The position numbers and the translations under genes are program-made. Below are positions 34,543 through 43,408 of a stretch of DNA of 64,000 nucleotides, piece after piece (position 1 is the first letter of the stretch; each line of letters opens with the position of its first letter). Below the pieces are notes generated by a model, which was given only the letters and a program-made list of their open reading frames with translations, ran no database searches and was not told the DNA's origin. The DNA is from Treponema sp. (GTDB lineage Bacteria > Spirochaetota > Spirochaetia > Treponematales > Treponemataceae): positions 1-64,000 of the forward strand of contig JAFLSR010000004.1 of assembly GCA_022510845.1 (NCBI GenBank), given 5' to 3'.

Positions 34543-36845
34543 AAAATTCTTGCCTCATTGAAAAGGATTTTTTTTCCTATGCCATAAATCCGTTTTTCTA
34601 CATCGCGTCGATTGTGTTCTGCGCGTTCTGCGCGGCGGGATTTTTCTTCGCAGGACGTTTCTTCATCGAAGGAGGGGGCGGCGCGTCGTTGAGCCAGTTT
34701 TTCCTTTTGATGCCGTACATCGCAAGCCTGTTCATCCCTTCGCTCTGCCTCGAATCGAAAAGCCGCGCCCTTTCTGCGACGCTTCCTTTTTCCACGCGCG
34801 TGCTTTTTCTTTCGCGCATAGTTTCGGCTTTGGCATTTTTCGCGCTCGCGATTCTGCCCACCGCGCTCGTTCCGCTTTGCGTGAATTTTTTCTGCGACGT
34901 TGACTGCGGCGCGATTTTTACCGCATATCTCGGAATGATTTTTTTTGCGGCGGCTTCGATTTCGCTTTGCGTTTTCTTGTCGGAACTCGTCCAAAACCGC
35001 GCGGCATATTTTTTCTTTTCCGTGCTTTTCTTGTCGGCGATAAATCTCGCGCACCTTCTTCCGACTGTCGCGCAGCTTTCGGATTTTTCATCCGCGTTGG
35101 TGCGATTTTTCAGTTTCGCTTGGCATTTCGATTCGGCGGGAAAAGGCGTTTTGGACACGCGCGACTTTTTCTTCTATGTCCTCTCGGCGATTCTTTTTTT
35201 GGAACTTGCTGTCTTCACGGCGGAAACTCGCAAGGGAAAAAATTATTTTTCGAAGAAAAACGCGCTTTCGACAATCACATTTTTGCTGATTTTGATTTTT
35301 GCCGCGCTTGATTCGTCTCGCGTTTACAGGCGTTTCGATTTGAGCCGCTCAAAGCAGTTTTCGATTTCGCCGTACACGAAAAGCCTTGTTTCGTCCGCGC
35401 AGGAAAAAATCCGCATAACTTATTACCGTTCGCAGGAACTTCTTTCGCTTTATCCCGAAGTGCGTGAAGTGGGATTTTTTTTGCAGTCGCTCGCGCTCGA
35501 AAATAAAAACGTCTCCTATACTGAACTCGATCCTTCGAGGCGGGGGGAAGTAAAAAATTTGGGCGACCTCGGCGTTCAGCCTTATCAAATCCAAAGCGTG
35601 AAAAACAGTCGAGTTGAATTCATCGACACTTATTCCGCCATCGTGCTTGAGTATCTTGAAGGCATCGCGGTGATTCCGCTTGCCTTTTCCACGAATTCCC
35701 TTGAATTTGACTTGGCTTTGAGGCTCGACTTTCTTTTGAACAAGACCAGCCGCAAAGCCTATGTTTTGAGCGGCGGCGATTTTGACTTGGAAAGGAATTT
35801 CACTGCCGCCATGCAATGGCTCAGTCTCGAAGGCTTTGAAACTATTCCTGTTTTTGACGCGCGGATTTTGGCAGAGGCGGAAATTTCATCGCCGCTTGTA
35901 ATTTTCGGAACGAAAAATTTTTCGCAGGAAGATTCCGCCGCAATCGAGAATTTCATTTTGCGGGGTGGGGCTGCCTTGATAATGACTTCGCCTTACAGCG
36001 CGAATGTGGAAGGCGACTGGGGAATCAGCGAAAATCCGCGCGACACTTTCATCCCTGTCTTGGAAAAGTGGGGCGCGGCGTTTGACCTTGCTCTTGTGGC
36101 CGATGTTTCGAACGTGCGCGCGAGTTTTTATTCTGCTCCATCCGGAGGGCAAAATCCACAAAGCGAATACAAATATGTGAACTATCCGCTTTGGGTGAAC
36201 CTTTTGCCGCAGGCGAACGCCCATGCTGGACTTGAATTTTTTTGGGCAAGCCCGATTCGAATTGTATCCGATTCGGCAGAACCGATTTTTTTCACGAGCG
36301 AATCTTCATGGGTTTTTCTTCCCGACACGCGCGGAACTTTCGGCGATTCGCTTTTTGAGACTAACCCGTTCACGATTCCAAAGGCGGCCCCGGAAAACGG
36401 TGACTTTTCGCAAAAGCGCGTTTCCGCACTCGGCGCGAAAATCACGGGCAAAATTTTGGGGCTTTATAATTCGCTTGAAAATGCCTCGCCCCGCGTCACA
36501 TTGATTTCTGGGCAATATTTCGCAAGCGACATCCTCCTTGCGATGGCAGGCGGAGAGGCAGGAGATTATCGCAACTTGGATTTTTTGGGAACGGAACTTT
36601 TGCGATTGAACGGCGAAAACGATTTGGCAGGGCTAAAAAATTCTTTTGCCGAGCAAAACTCAGGGATTTATAAAATTGCGGACGCGGAAGAAATGGCACG
36701 TGCCATCCGAAAAACGCTTGCGATAAACTTTTTGCTTATGCCTGCCGCAGTCCTTTTTGCAATGGGCGCTTTCTTTTTCGCAAGGAAACGCCGTCGTGGA
36801 AGGATAGCGCTATATCTAAAAAAGCAGGATGGAGGACGCGCATAA
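34539..36845 (+). CDS. Fused ABC-2 permease (GldF-like) and GldG-like auxiliary protein
   Basis: The 768-residue protein combines a GldF-like permease half (about 1-260, six spans) and a GldG-like half (about 270-745: ABC-auxiliary domain with YYRSQELLSLYPEV, ITSP-like patterns and a periplasmic beta-rich part) ending in a membrane anchor and a basic tail (about 730-760). In Flavobacterium these are two genes; here they are one reading frame. Substrate unknown. Starts with an ATGA overlap from the ATPase gene. Confidence 0.8.
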   Translation: MKNSCLIEKDFFSYAINPFFYIASIVFCAFCAAGFFFAGRFFIEGGGGASLSQFFLLMPYIASLFIPSLCLESKSRALSATLPFSTRVLFLSRIVSALAFFALAILPTALVPLCVNFFCDVDCGAIFTAYLGMIFFAAASISLCVFLSELVQNRAAYFFFSVLFLSAINLAHLLPTVAQLSDFSSALVRFFSFAWHFDSAGKGVLDTRDFFFYVLSAILFLELAVFTAETRKGKNYFSKKNALSTITFLLILIFAALDSSRVYRRFDLSRSKQFSISPYTKSLVSSAQEKIRITYYRSQELLSLYPEVREVGFFLQSLALENKNVSYTELDPSRRGEVKNLGDLGVQPYQIQSVKNSRVEFIDTYSAIVLEYLEGIAVIPLAFSTNSLEFDLALRLDFLLNKTSRKAYVLSGGDFDLERNFTAAMQWLSLEGFETIPVFDARILAEAEISSPLVIFGTKNFSQEDSAAIENFILRGGAALIMTSPYSANVEGDWGISENPRDTFIPVLEKWGAAFDLALVADVSNVRASFYSAPSGGQNPQSEYKYVNYPLWVNLLPQANAHAGLEFFWASPIRIVSDSAEPIFFTSESSWVFLPDTRGTFGDSLFETNPFTIPKAAPENGDFSQKRVSALGAKITGKILGLYNSLENASPRVTLISGQYFASDILLAMAGGEAGDYRNLDFLGTELLRLNGENDLAGLKNSFAEQNSGIYKIADAEEMARAIRKTLAINFLLMPAAVLFAMGAFFFARKRRRGRIALYLKKQDGGRA

Positions 36846-36875
36846 AAGTGGCTTGTGAGGTAAAGTTGTAAAAAC

Positions 36876-36951
36876 CTAGAAAATGTCTTAAATTGTCTAC
36901 TTTTTGATATAAATTGTATTAAAAAGTTTTCATTTTCATATATTTTCTAGG
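36876..36951. repeat. 76-bp palindrome-ended repeat, copy 2
   Basis: Ends AAAACCTAGAAAAT / ATTTTCTAGGTTTT extend the 11-bp core to a 14-bp terminal inverted repeat. It sits in the 209-bp gap between the fused GldF-GldG gene and the DUF4340-like gene, so it interrupts what would otherwise be a continuous operon. Equal in length to copy 1 (18977-19052). The rest of the gap (36846-37054) shows no gene. Confidence 0.8.
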
Positions 36952-37054
36952 TTTTTCGCTTGATGTTTTCCGTATGAGGCTTTTCGGTGCTTCAATGAAA
37001 AGCCGTGCGGCTGTTTTTCGTCACTGCTTTGATGTGGGTGTGTAAGGAGAGAAG

Positions 37055-37981
37055 ATGAAGTTGGTTTTTATCGCAAGAAGATTTTTTCCGCAAATAATCC
37101 TTGCTGTGCTTGTCGTGATTTTTTTTATCACAAATCCGAAGGCCGAAAAATCATTTGACACCGCCCTTGTGAACCCCAAATACGAAATCGACAGGATTTC
37201 CTTGCGATACGAAAAAGAGGGGAGCGCGACGCTTTCAAAATGCGGTGCGTTTTGGATTTGCGAATACGCTTCGTCCGAAAGAAGGATTGTGTTCCCTTGC
37301 GAAAATTCCACGGTGGAAAAGTTCATCGAAAATTCTAGAAACATTGTTAAGGTTTATGAAATTTCAGACAGTTTGAGGAATAAAAATTCGTTTTCCTTGT
37401 CTGATGGCGATGCTTTTTTCGTTGAGTTCTCGCATTCGGGCGAAACTGTGTCGAAAATCCTTTTTGGCTCGGAGGATTCAAGACGGCGGGTCGCGTTTTG
37501 CGTTGAAGGGCGCAAAAAAATATTCTGCACGGATTCTGTGGTTTTGTCATACCTCACGCTTTCGCCTGACTTTTGGTGCGATCCGAACATTTTCCCGGAA
37601 AGCGTTTGCGGCAATATGGACGGTGGAACGCTTGCGATAAGTCCGCTTGGGAGCGGACTTGAAAAAGATTTGCCGCGAATCGCTTCGCTTCGCCACGGGA
37701 AAATTTTCTTTGATGAAGTTCCTGGTTTTTCTTGCGATGATTTGCGATATTCGCAAAACGGATTTTCAGATGAATTTCCTTGCGTGAAAATCGACGACGG
37801 AAAAGGAAATGTTTACCAAGCGTTTTTCATGCCGACTGGTGGGGCAGAGGGCGACTATTTTTGCCGCTTTGTCGCATTCCCTTCCGCGGCGCGAAACGAA
37901 CGCGAAGGGCTTGCGATAAAGTCGCTTGACTACGTTACGACAGTGAGCGCGTGGACTTTCAGCCGGATTTTCGGCGATTGA
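37055..37981 (+). CDS. DUF4340-like protein of the Gld-type transporter
   Basis: 308-residue protein with an N-terminal membrane anchor (about 8-26) and a beta-rich extracytoplasmic domain. DUF4340 proteins typically follow GldG-like genes, and this one does. No catalytic motif is seen. AAGGAGAG precedes ATG 37055. Its 3' end overlaps the folC 3' end by 23 bp on the opposite strand. The gene is rich in TTGCGAT motifs. Confidence rests on context more than on conserved residues. Confidence 0.65.
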   Translation: MKLVFIARRFFPQIILAVLVVIFFITNPKAEKSFDTALVNPKYEIDRISLRYEKEGSATLSKCGAFWICEYASSERRIVFPCENSTVEKFIENSRNIVKVYEISDSLRNKNSFSLSDGDAFFVEFSHSGETVSKILFGSEDSRRRVAFCVEGRKKIFCTDSVVLSYLTLSPDFWCDPNIFPESVCGNMDGGTLAISPLGSGLEKDLPRIASLRHGKIFFDEVPGFSCDDLRYSQNGFSDEFPCVKIDDGKGNVYQAFFMPTGGAEGDYFCRFVAFPSAARNEREGLAIKSLDYVTTVSAWTFSRIFGD

Positions 37982-39386
37982 GTGTTTCCAAGATTTCAGC
38001 CGCCAAATAGAACGAGCCTGTCGCAAGAAGCACGGCGTTTTCTTTTTCTGCCGAAGCCAGCGCGCGCTCCAGAGCCTTTTCGATGTCCTCTTCAAGCGTG
38101 AAGGCAAGCCCGTGCCGTTCAAAGGCTTCGGCGCATTTTTTCGGGTCGCTTTTCTTCGCGCCGTTCAATGACGTGAGCGTGATTTTTTTGAAATGCGCAT
38201 TTTTCAAAAGGCTTGCGATGCGCTCTATGTCCTTGTCCGCGGCGCAGGCGAAAAGCAAGTGCGCGGAAATCGGATTTGAATTCTTTCCAGTGCCTTTTTT
38301 CGCGATTCCTTTTTCTCCGAAAATCGAATCGAATGTGTCAAGCGTTCCGCGAATCGATTCCGCCGTGTGCGCTCCGTCCAAAATGAAAAATTGCCGAGAT
38401 TCGTTTTCTTCACGAGAAGCGGATTTTGGTAATGGCATTATTTCAAAGCGCGCGCGCAGTCCTGCCTTTTCCAAGCCGCGCTCGATTTGGCTTTCGGTGA
38501 TTTTGGGAAACGCGATGCGGACTGCGGCCGCAGCCAAAAATGCGTTTTTCGCCTGCACTTCGCCGAGCAGCCGCATTTTCGCCTTGATTGGGCGCGAAAA
38601 GATTTTCGATGAAAACTCAGTCACCATGAAAAATTCGCAAGGATTTTCCGCGCCTTGTTCGTAGTAAAAATTTTGCGATTCTAGCAAGTCGTCGGCAAAG
38701 AAAATCTGCGAGTTCATTTCCGAAGCCTTTTTTTGGAACACTTCGCGGACGGAATCGGGGCAGGCGGCGCACAAGACAGGCGTGCTTTCTTTTATGATTC
38801 CTGCCTTTTCCGCGGCAATTTTTTCGAGCGTGTCGCCAAGGAATTCGGTGTGCTCAAGTTCGATTGTGTTTATGACAGATATTTTCGGCAGGACGATGTT
38901 CGTTGCGTCGAGCCTTCCTCCAAGACCCACTTCGAACACGCTTGCGTCAACATTCGCCTCGCGGAAGCACAGGAATGCGTACATCGTCACGATTTCGAAC
39001 CATGTTATGCTCCGTCCTTCGGGAAGCGTTGAATCCGCGTTGTCTGAATTCAACGCAGATTCGATTTTTGCGCGCAATTCGTCTGCGCATTTTTCGTAGA
39101 TTTCTTCTGGGAAAAAAATCCCGTTTTGCGTGACGCGCTCGTGGAAATCCAGGATGTGCGGAGAAGTGTAAAGCCCTGTTTTGAAGTCCGCCTCAGAAAG
39201 TATGCTCGAAATCATGCGCGAGACCGAGCCTTTTCCCTTTGAGCCTGCGACATGGACGCACGGCGCGAAATTTTCCGGGTTTCCGAAAATCTTTGCGAGA
39301 TGCGCCATCATGTCGAGCCAAAAAATATTCTTTTGCGGCAGTTTCTCAAAATTGAGGAACGTGTCGAGCCATTGCTGAAAATTCAT
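37959..39386 (-). CDS. folC: Folylpolyglutamate synthase / dihydrofolate synthase
   Basis: Adds glutamate to folates (and possibly to dihydropteroate). The 475-residue protein has the P-loop HVAGSKGKGSVSRM near 45-58 and the Mur-ligase-type ITWFEIVTMYAF, LGGRLDATNIV and ELEHTEFLG motifs, then an expanded C-terminal domain. ATG 39386 has a weak upstream GGA. It converges with the DUF4340-like gene and diverges from trpS across 57 bp. Confidence 0.93.
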   Translation of the reverse strand: MNFQQWLDTFLNFEKLPQKNIFWLDMMAHLAKIFGNPENFAPCVHVAGSKGKGSVSRMISSILSEADFKTGLYTSPHILDFHERVTQNGIFFPEEIYEKCADELRAKIESALNSDNADSTLPEGRSITWFEIVTMYAFLCFREANVDASVFEVGLGGRLDATNIVLPKISVINTIELEHTEFLGDTLEKIAAEKAGIIKESTPVLCAACPDSVREVFQKKASEMNSQIFFADDLLESQNFYYEQGAENPCEFFMVTEFSSKIFSRPIKAKMRLLGEVQAKNAFLAAAAVRIAFPKITESQIERGLEKAGLRARFEIMPLPKSASREENESRQFFILDGAHTAESIRGTLDTFDSIFGEKGIAKKGTGKNSNPISAHLLFACAADKDIERIASLLKNAHFKKITLTSLNGAKKSDPKKCAEAFERHGLAFTLEEDIEKALERALASAEKENAVLLATGSFYLAAEILETLNRRKSG

Positions 39387-39409
39387 TTTCCAAAGATATT
39401 ATCCCATCT

Positions 39410-39437
39410 TGAAAAAAAAATCTATATGTTGTAGGAT
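39410..39437 (+). promoter_or_regulatory. Candidate promoter of trpS
   Basis: TTGAAA (39410-39415), 16-bp spacer, TAGGAT (39432-39437), 6 nt before ATG 39444. The AGGA inside the -10 could instead act as a Shine-Dalgarno, so a leaderless message is possible but not certain. Confidence 0.45.
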
Positions 39438-39443
39438 GTTTTT

Positions 39444-40550
39444 ATGGCAGAAAAAGAAATCCAATACACCGATATCGGCGGCACTTATGAAGCCGCGTTG
39501 AAAAAGAGTCAAGAAATAGAGCGTGACATCGAAACAAATCCCAAAAAATACCGCGTCCTCACGGGCGACCGTCCGACTGGTAGGCTTCACATCGGGCACT
39601 TTTTCGGCTCGCTTCAAAACCGTGTGCGCTTGCAGAATCTCGGCGTGCCCACGATGATTTTGGTGGCGGATTATCAGGTGCTCACTGACCACGATGCGTT
39701 TTCGCAAATCGCCCAGAACACTTTCCAACTGGTGGTGGACTATTTGGCAGCCGGAATAAAGCCGGGAGCGGATGTCTGCATTTTTCCTCACAGTTATGTT
39801 CCCGAGGCGAACCAGCTCATGCTCCCTTTTTTGACTTTGGTCAGCAATTCGGAATTGGCGCGGAATCCCACGGTGAAGGACGAAATCCAAAAGGCATCCG
39901 CGAGCGGCAATTTCAGCCAAGGCGTGAACGAAGGAATGTACACATATCCTGTGCATCAGGCGTGCGACATCCTTTTTTGCAAGGCGAACATCGTGCCAGT
40001 AGGAAAGGACCAACTTCCGCACTTGGAAATCACTCGGACGATTTCGCGCCGTTTCAACAACAAGTACGCGAAAAAAAATCCGATTTTTCCCGCGCCGCAC
40101 GCGCTCCTTTCAAAAGCCCCGATGATAAAAGGTCTTGACGGAAACGCCAAGATGAGCAAGTCTCTTGGAAACTGCGTGTTTCTCTACAATACCGAAGACG
40201 AAACCGCCGCGCTGATAAAAAAGGCGAAGACCGATTCCGAGCGGCTCATCACTTACGATCCGGAAAAGCGACCCGACGTGGCGAACCTCTTGCAACTTGT
40301 TTCGCTTTGCACGGGAGAGACGCCCGAAACCGTGGCAAAAAGGCTTGGCGAGGGCGGCGGCGGTGCTTTGAAGTCCGCGCTTACCGAGGCTTTGAACGAA
40401 ACGTTGCGTCCGCTCCGTGCCGAACGCGCGAGGCTCGAAAAGGATGCGGCGTACATTCGACAAGTATTGCTTGATGGGATAAGCAAGGCGCGGGAAATCG
40501 CGCAGTCCACTTTGGAAGAAGTTCGCGCCGCAATGGGCATGGCGATTTGA
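39444..40550 (+). CDS. trpS: Tryptophanyl-tRNA synthetase
   Basis: Charges tRNA-Trp. The 368-residue protein has HIGH (49-52) in RLHIGHFFG and KMSKS (about 236-240) in NAKMSKSLGN, a class I Rossmann fold. It is a little longer than usual at the N-terminus (about 30 residues before the RVLTGDRPTG box). Stands alone, facing cca. Confidence 0.96.
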   Translation: MAEKEIQYTDIGGTYEAALKKSQEIERDIETNPKKYRVLTGDRPTGRLHIGHFFGSLQNRVRLQNLGVPTMILVADYQVLTDHDAFSQIAQNTFQLVVDYLAAGIKPGADVCIFPHSYVPEANQLMLPFLTLVSNSELARNPTVKDEIQKASASGNFSQGVNEGMYTYPVHQACDILFCKANIVPVGKDQLPHLEITRTISRRFNNKYAKKNPIFPAPHALLSKAPMIKGLDGNAKMSKSLGNCVFLYNTEDETAALIKKAKTDSERLITYDPEKRPDVANLLQLVSLCTGETPETVAKRLGEGGGGALKSALTEALNETLRPLRAERARLEKDAAYIRQVLLDGISKAREIAQSTLEEVRAAMGMAI

Positions 40551-40613
40551 GGCGGAAAAACTTCCGTTTATCGCAATCGCAAGGCGCGTGTTTTTGCGTG
40601 TCTTGCGATAGAA

Positions 40614-42011
40614 TTATCTTGCAAGAATTTTTTTCGCTTCTTCGAGCAGTTTTTCCCGCGTGTTCATTTCAGGATTCTCCGTAACCACTTCGAGAATTTC
40701 TTTGAGCGCAATGCCGATTTCTTTTCCAGGATTCATTCCAATCGCAATCAAATCGTTTCCGTCTATCGCAAGGTCTTTTAGGCTGAGCGCGGAATTCTGC
40801 GACAAGACTTTTTCGATTCTGCCTTTGAGTTCATCAAGGCTTTTGTTTTCATTCGATGTTCGGTTTTCTGCGGAAGGATTTTCATCGCCTTCATGGTGGC
40901 TCATTCCGTAAATGTCAGCCAATCGCAAGTCGAAAAGGTCGTCTATGTTTTCTGCGCCCACGCGCCGAATAAAACGGCGGACCGCCGCATCGCTCCACGC
41001 GCTTTCGTAGAAGAACATGTGTTCGCGCACGAGGTGGCTCACTTTTTTGACTGTTTCGCCCGGGAATTTCAGGCGGCGCAGAATTGCTTGCGTCATTTTT
41101 TCGCCCACGCAATCGTGGTTGTAAAAATGGATTTCATCGCAATCTTGCGAAACGCTCTTCGTGCGCGGCTTTGCGATGTCGTGAAAAAGGGCTGCAAGGC
41201 GGACTTCGAGTTTATCGCAAGGCGCTCCATCGCAAGCGTGGAAATTGTGGTCGAGCACGTCGAATTCGTGGAAGCCGCGAGAATCGCGCTGAACGCAGCC
41301 GCGCCCTTCAAGAAGTTCAGGAATGAAGATTTCAAGGATGCCAGTCCGTTCGAGTAGATTCAATGCGAGTGAAGGGCGGCGCGAAAGCAAAATCTTGCAC
41401 AGTTCGTCGCGGAAGCGTTCCATGGAAATGCTTGCGATTTTTTTTAGCGTATCTTCCTCGAAAATATCTGAAAATGTATGCTTTTCTATACTAAATTCGA
41501 GTTGCGAAGCGAATCTTATCGCTCGTATCGGGCGCAGTCCGTCTTCCATGAAGCGTTCGTGTGGGTTTCCCACGGTTCGGATTGTCTTTGCCGCGATGTC
41601 TGCGCGTCCGCAAAAAGGGTCGGTTATGCGCCCGTCTCGAAGGTTTGCTGCGATGGCGTTCATCGTAAAATCGCGGCGGCTCAGGTCCTCTTCGATGTTT
41701 TTTGCGAATTCCACTTTGTCAGGATGGCGGCCGTCGGAATATTCGCTTTCGGTTCGGAACGTAGTGACTTCGATTTGCTTTTTCATGAAAAGGACGGTTA
41801 CAGTGCCGTGCTTTATTCCTGTGGGAATTACGCGGCGGAAAATGCGCGACACTTCTTCGGGCGTTGCGTTCGTTGCCACGTCCCAGTCGTGCGCGGCCTT
41901 TCCCATAATCGTGTCGCGCAGCGCGCCTCCTACGAGATATGCCTCGAACCCCGCCTCTTCGAAAATCGAATTCATTTTTATGAGTTCATGCGGAATGCTG
42001 ATTTTTTCCAT
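40614..42011 (-). CDS. cca: CCA tRNA nucleotidyltransferase
   Basis: Adds or repairs the CCA end of tRNAs. The 465-residue protein has GGALRDTIMG (about 28-37), the metal-binding DWD (D42, D44), RRDFTMNAIA and GLRPIRAIRFASQ, plus an HD domain (HDIAKP near 281-286), the bifunctional type. ATG 42011 lies 10 nt from a strong -10 box with no Shine-Dalgarno, so the leader is very short. The gene carries many TTGCGAT heptamers. Other tRNA-end enzymes are nearby (rnz, pcnB). Confidence 0.93.
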   Translation of the reverse strand: MEKISIPHELIKMNSIFEEAGFEAYLVGGALRDTIMGKAAHDWDVATNATPEEVSRIFRRVIPTGIKHGTVTVLFMKKQIEVTTFRTESEYSDGRHPDKVEFAKNIEEDLSRRDFTMNAIAANLRDGRITDPFCGRADIAAKTIRTVGNPHERFMEDGLRPIRAIRFASQLEFSIEKHTFSDIFEEDTLKKIASISMERFRDELCKILLSRRPSLALNLLERTGILEIFIPELLEGRGCVQRDSRGFHEFDVLDHNFHACDGAPCDKLEVRLAALFHDIAKPRTKSVSQDCDEIHFYNHDCVGEKMTQAILRRLKFPGETVKKVSHLVREHMFFYESAWSDAAVRRFIRRVGAENIDDLFDLRLADIYGMSHHEGDENPSAENRTSNENKSLDELKGRIEKVLSQNSALSLKDLAIDGNDLIAIGMNPGKEIGIALKEILEVVTENPEMNTREKLLEEAKKILAR

Positions 42012-42021
42012 TTGCGATGGA

Positions 42022-42050
42022 ATTATAAACCAAAACGCCCTTCGCGTCAA
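42022..42050 (-). promoter_or_regulatory. Promoter of cca
   Basis: Minus strand TTGACG (42050-42045), 17-bp spacer, TATAAT (42027-42022). The start codon is 10 nt further. Lies back to back with the thiN promoter. Confidence 0.8.
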
Positions 42051-42067
42051 CTTGTGATAAACGCACC

Positions 42068-42096
42068 TTGATTTACTTGCGATTTTGTGTTATGTT
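42068..42096 (+). promoter_or_regulatory. Promoter of thiN
   Basis: TTGATT (42068-42073), 17-bp spacer, TATGTT (42091-42096) preceded by TGT. ATG 42103 is 6 nt past the -10, with only T residues between, so the message is probably leaderless. Confidence 0.65.
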
Positions 42097-42102
42097 TTTT
42101 TT

Positions 42103-42906
42103 ATGTTGGCTTACGAAAGGCAATCGCAAGGAAAAAATTCTCTTTTTCATGCCGTGGTCTTTACTGGAGGCGAATTTCCTGCGCCCGAAAAGACGCGCGA
42201 TTTTTGGGAAAGCCCGCTTGTTTTCGGCGAGGCGCGAAAGCCCGATTTTGTCGTGGCGGCGGATTCGGGAATCGAGGCTCTGCGAGCCTACCGCGATTAT
42301 TTTTCTCGCGAGCCGCTTGGTTTTCGCAATGCTGAATTCCACAACGAATCCGTTTTTTATCCCGACTTGATTTTGGGCGATTTCGATTCGATTTCCGATC
42401 CGAAAATTTTATCGCAATATCCAGACGAAATCATAGAAAGGTCTCCCGCGCACAAGGACTTGACGGACACGGAACTTGCGATAAGTACCGTTCGCGCCCG
42501 CTTTAAAAACGTGTTCGTGACCCTTGTGGGAGGCGCGGGCGGGCGGCAAGACCATTTTCTGGGAATTTTCGACCTTTTCGGCGGAAAACTTTCCCCGGAC
42601 GCTTGGCTTTGCGGCGAGCAAGTTTTTTTGAACGCGCGGAAGAGAAATTTTTTTGTTGAGAACCTCGAAGTGGGAAGCCCGATTTCCGTTGCGCGCGCTT
42701 CGCGTGAATTTCGCGGCGGAAAAATTCTTTCGCGCGGGCTTGAATGGGAAAGCGGCGTTTTCAGAAAACGCGGAATGCCGAGCATCAGCAACACGATTTC
42801 GCTCGAATATTTCAAAGAAAGGCGGCCGGTGGAATTTTATTTCAAGCGCGGCTCGTTCGTTTTGATTCTTCCGATTTCGTCGAGAATTTCAATCGCGCGA
42901 ATTTGA
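42103..42906 (+). CDS. thiN: Thiamine diphosphokinase-like protein
   Basis: Phosphorylates thiamine to thiamine diphosphate using ATP. The 267-residue protein has LGDFDS (91-96), KDLTDTEL (about 118-125) and GGAGGRQDHFLG (about 143-154), the three family boxes. About 40 residues longer than the core family at the N-terminus, and the C-terminal domain is shortened or divergent. No Shine-Dalgarno. Ends 66 bp from the converging small membrane protein gene, with a 13-bp palindrome between. Confidence 0.85.
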   Translation: MLAYERQSQGKNSLFHAVVFTGGEFPAPEKTRDFWESPLVFGEARKPDFVVAADSGIEALRAYRDYFSREPLGFRNAEFHNESVFYPDLILGDFDSISDPKILSQYPDEIIERSPAHKDLTDTELAISTVRARFKNVFVTLVGGAGGRQDHFLGIFDLFGGKLSPDAWLCGEQVFLNARKRNFFVENLEVGSPISVARASREFRGGKILSRGLEWESGVFRKRGMPSISNTISLEYFKERRPVEFYFKRGSFVLILPISSRISIARI

Positions 42907-42913
42907 ATTGCGA

Positions 42914-42960
42914 CACAAATTTTGCGGAAAGCGAGCCAAAACGAATGCGCAAAATTTGTG
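42914..42960. terminator. Perfect 13-bp inverted repeat between converging genes
   Basis: CACAAATTTTGCG (42914-42926) and CGCAAAATTTGTG (42948-42960), 21-nt loop. It sits between the stops of thiN and the small membrane protein gene. There is no clear T-run on either side, so calling it a bidirectional terminator is inferred from position. Confidence 0.5.
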
Positions 42961-42971
42961 GTTCATTTGGT

Positions 42972-43340
42972 TCAGTTGATTGAAAAAGCGTCGCTCAACG
43001 CCAAGATTCCTCGTGCTACCGTTCCGCTTACCGCCGCGAGCGCGATGCAAAAGACGCAGAACGCCAAAAGCGCCACAGTTTTCCGCGAAAAGAATTTCGA
43101 AAGAACGCTGTCCAAAATCACCGCGACTATAGAGGCGAGCGAAAAGAAAAAAAGTGTTACCGCTGTGAAAATCGTGTTGCGCAAGATGAACGCTTGGGTG
43201 GAATCCAAAAATTTTTGGAAATTTCCTGCCACATAGAGCAGGACTTGCGAAATCAAAAGCAAAAAAGAAAAAAGCGTCATGCGCAGAAGAATTTTCTGCA
43301 TGAGGAGTACGGATTGTGCGCCAGAATTTTTTTGTTGCAT
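42972..43340 (-). CDS. Small integral membrane protein of unknown function
   Basis: 122-residue protein with four hydrophobic spans (about 12-30, 48-66, 76-95, 98-115). I do not recognise a family. ATG 43340 has no clear Shine-Dalgarno, and a TTG at 43355 is an alternative. The start is close to the divergent promoter at 43346. A longer frame on this strand (to 43422) is a different frame and is not supported. Confidence 0.55.
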   Translation of the reverse strand: MQQKNSGAQSVLLMQKILLRMTLFSFLLLISQVLLYVAGNFQKFLDSTQAFILRNTIFTAVTLFFFSLASIVAVILDSVLSKFFSRKTVALLAFCVFCIALAAVSGTVARGILALSDAFSIN

Positions 43341-43345
43341 AATTG

Positions 43346-43374
43346 TTGAAACCAATTATTCTTTCTGCTAGAAT
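43346..43374 (+). promoter_or_regulatory. Promoter of the SPFH-like gene operon
   Basis: TTGAAA (43346-43351), 17-bp spacer, TAGAAT (43369-43374) preceded by TGC, an extended -10. Leader about 28 nt with AAGGGG at 43397-43402. Confidence 0.75.
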
Positions 43375-43408
43375 ATAGCAAAGGATTTTTTCTTTCAAGG
43401 GGATTTTC

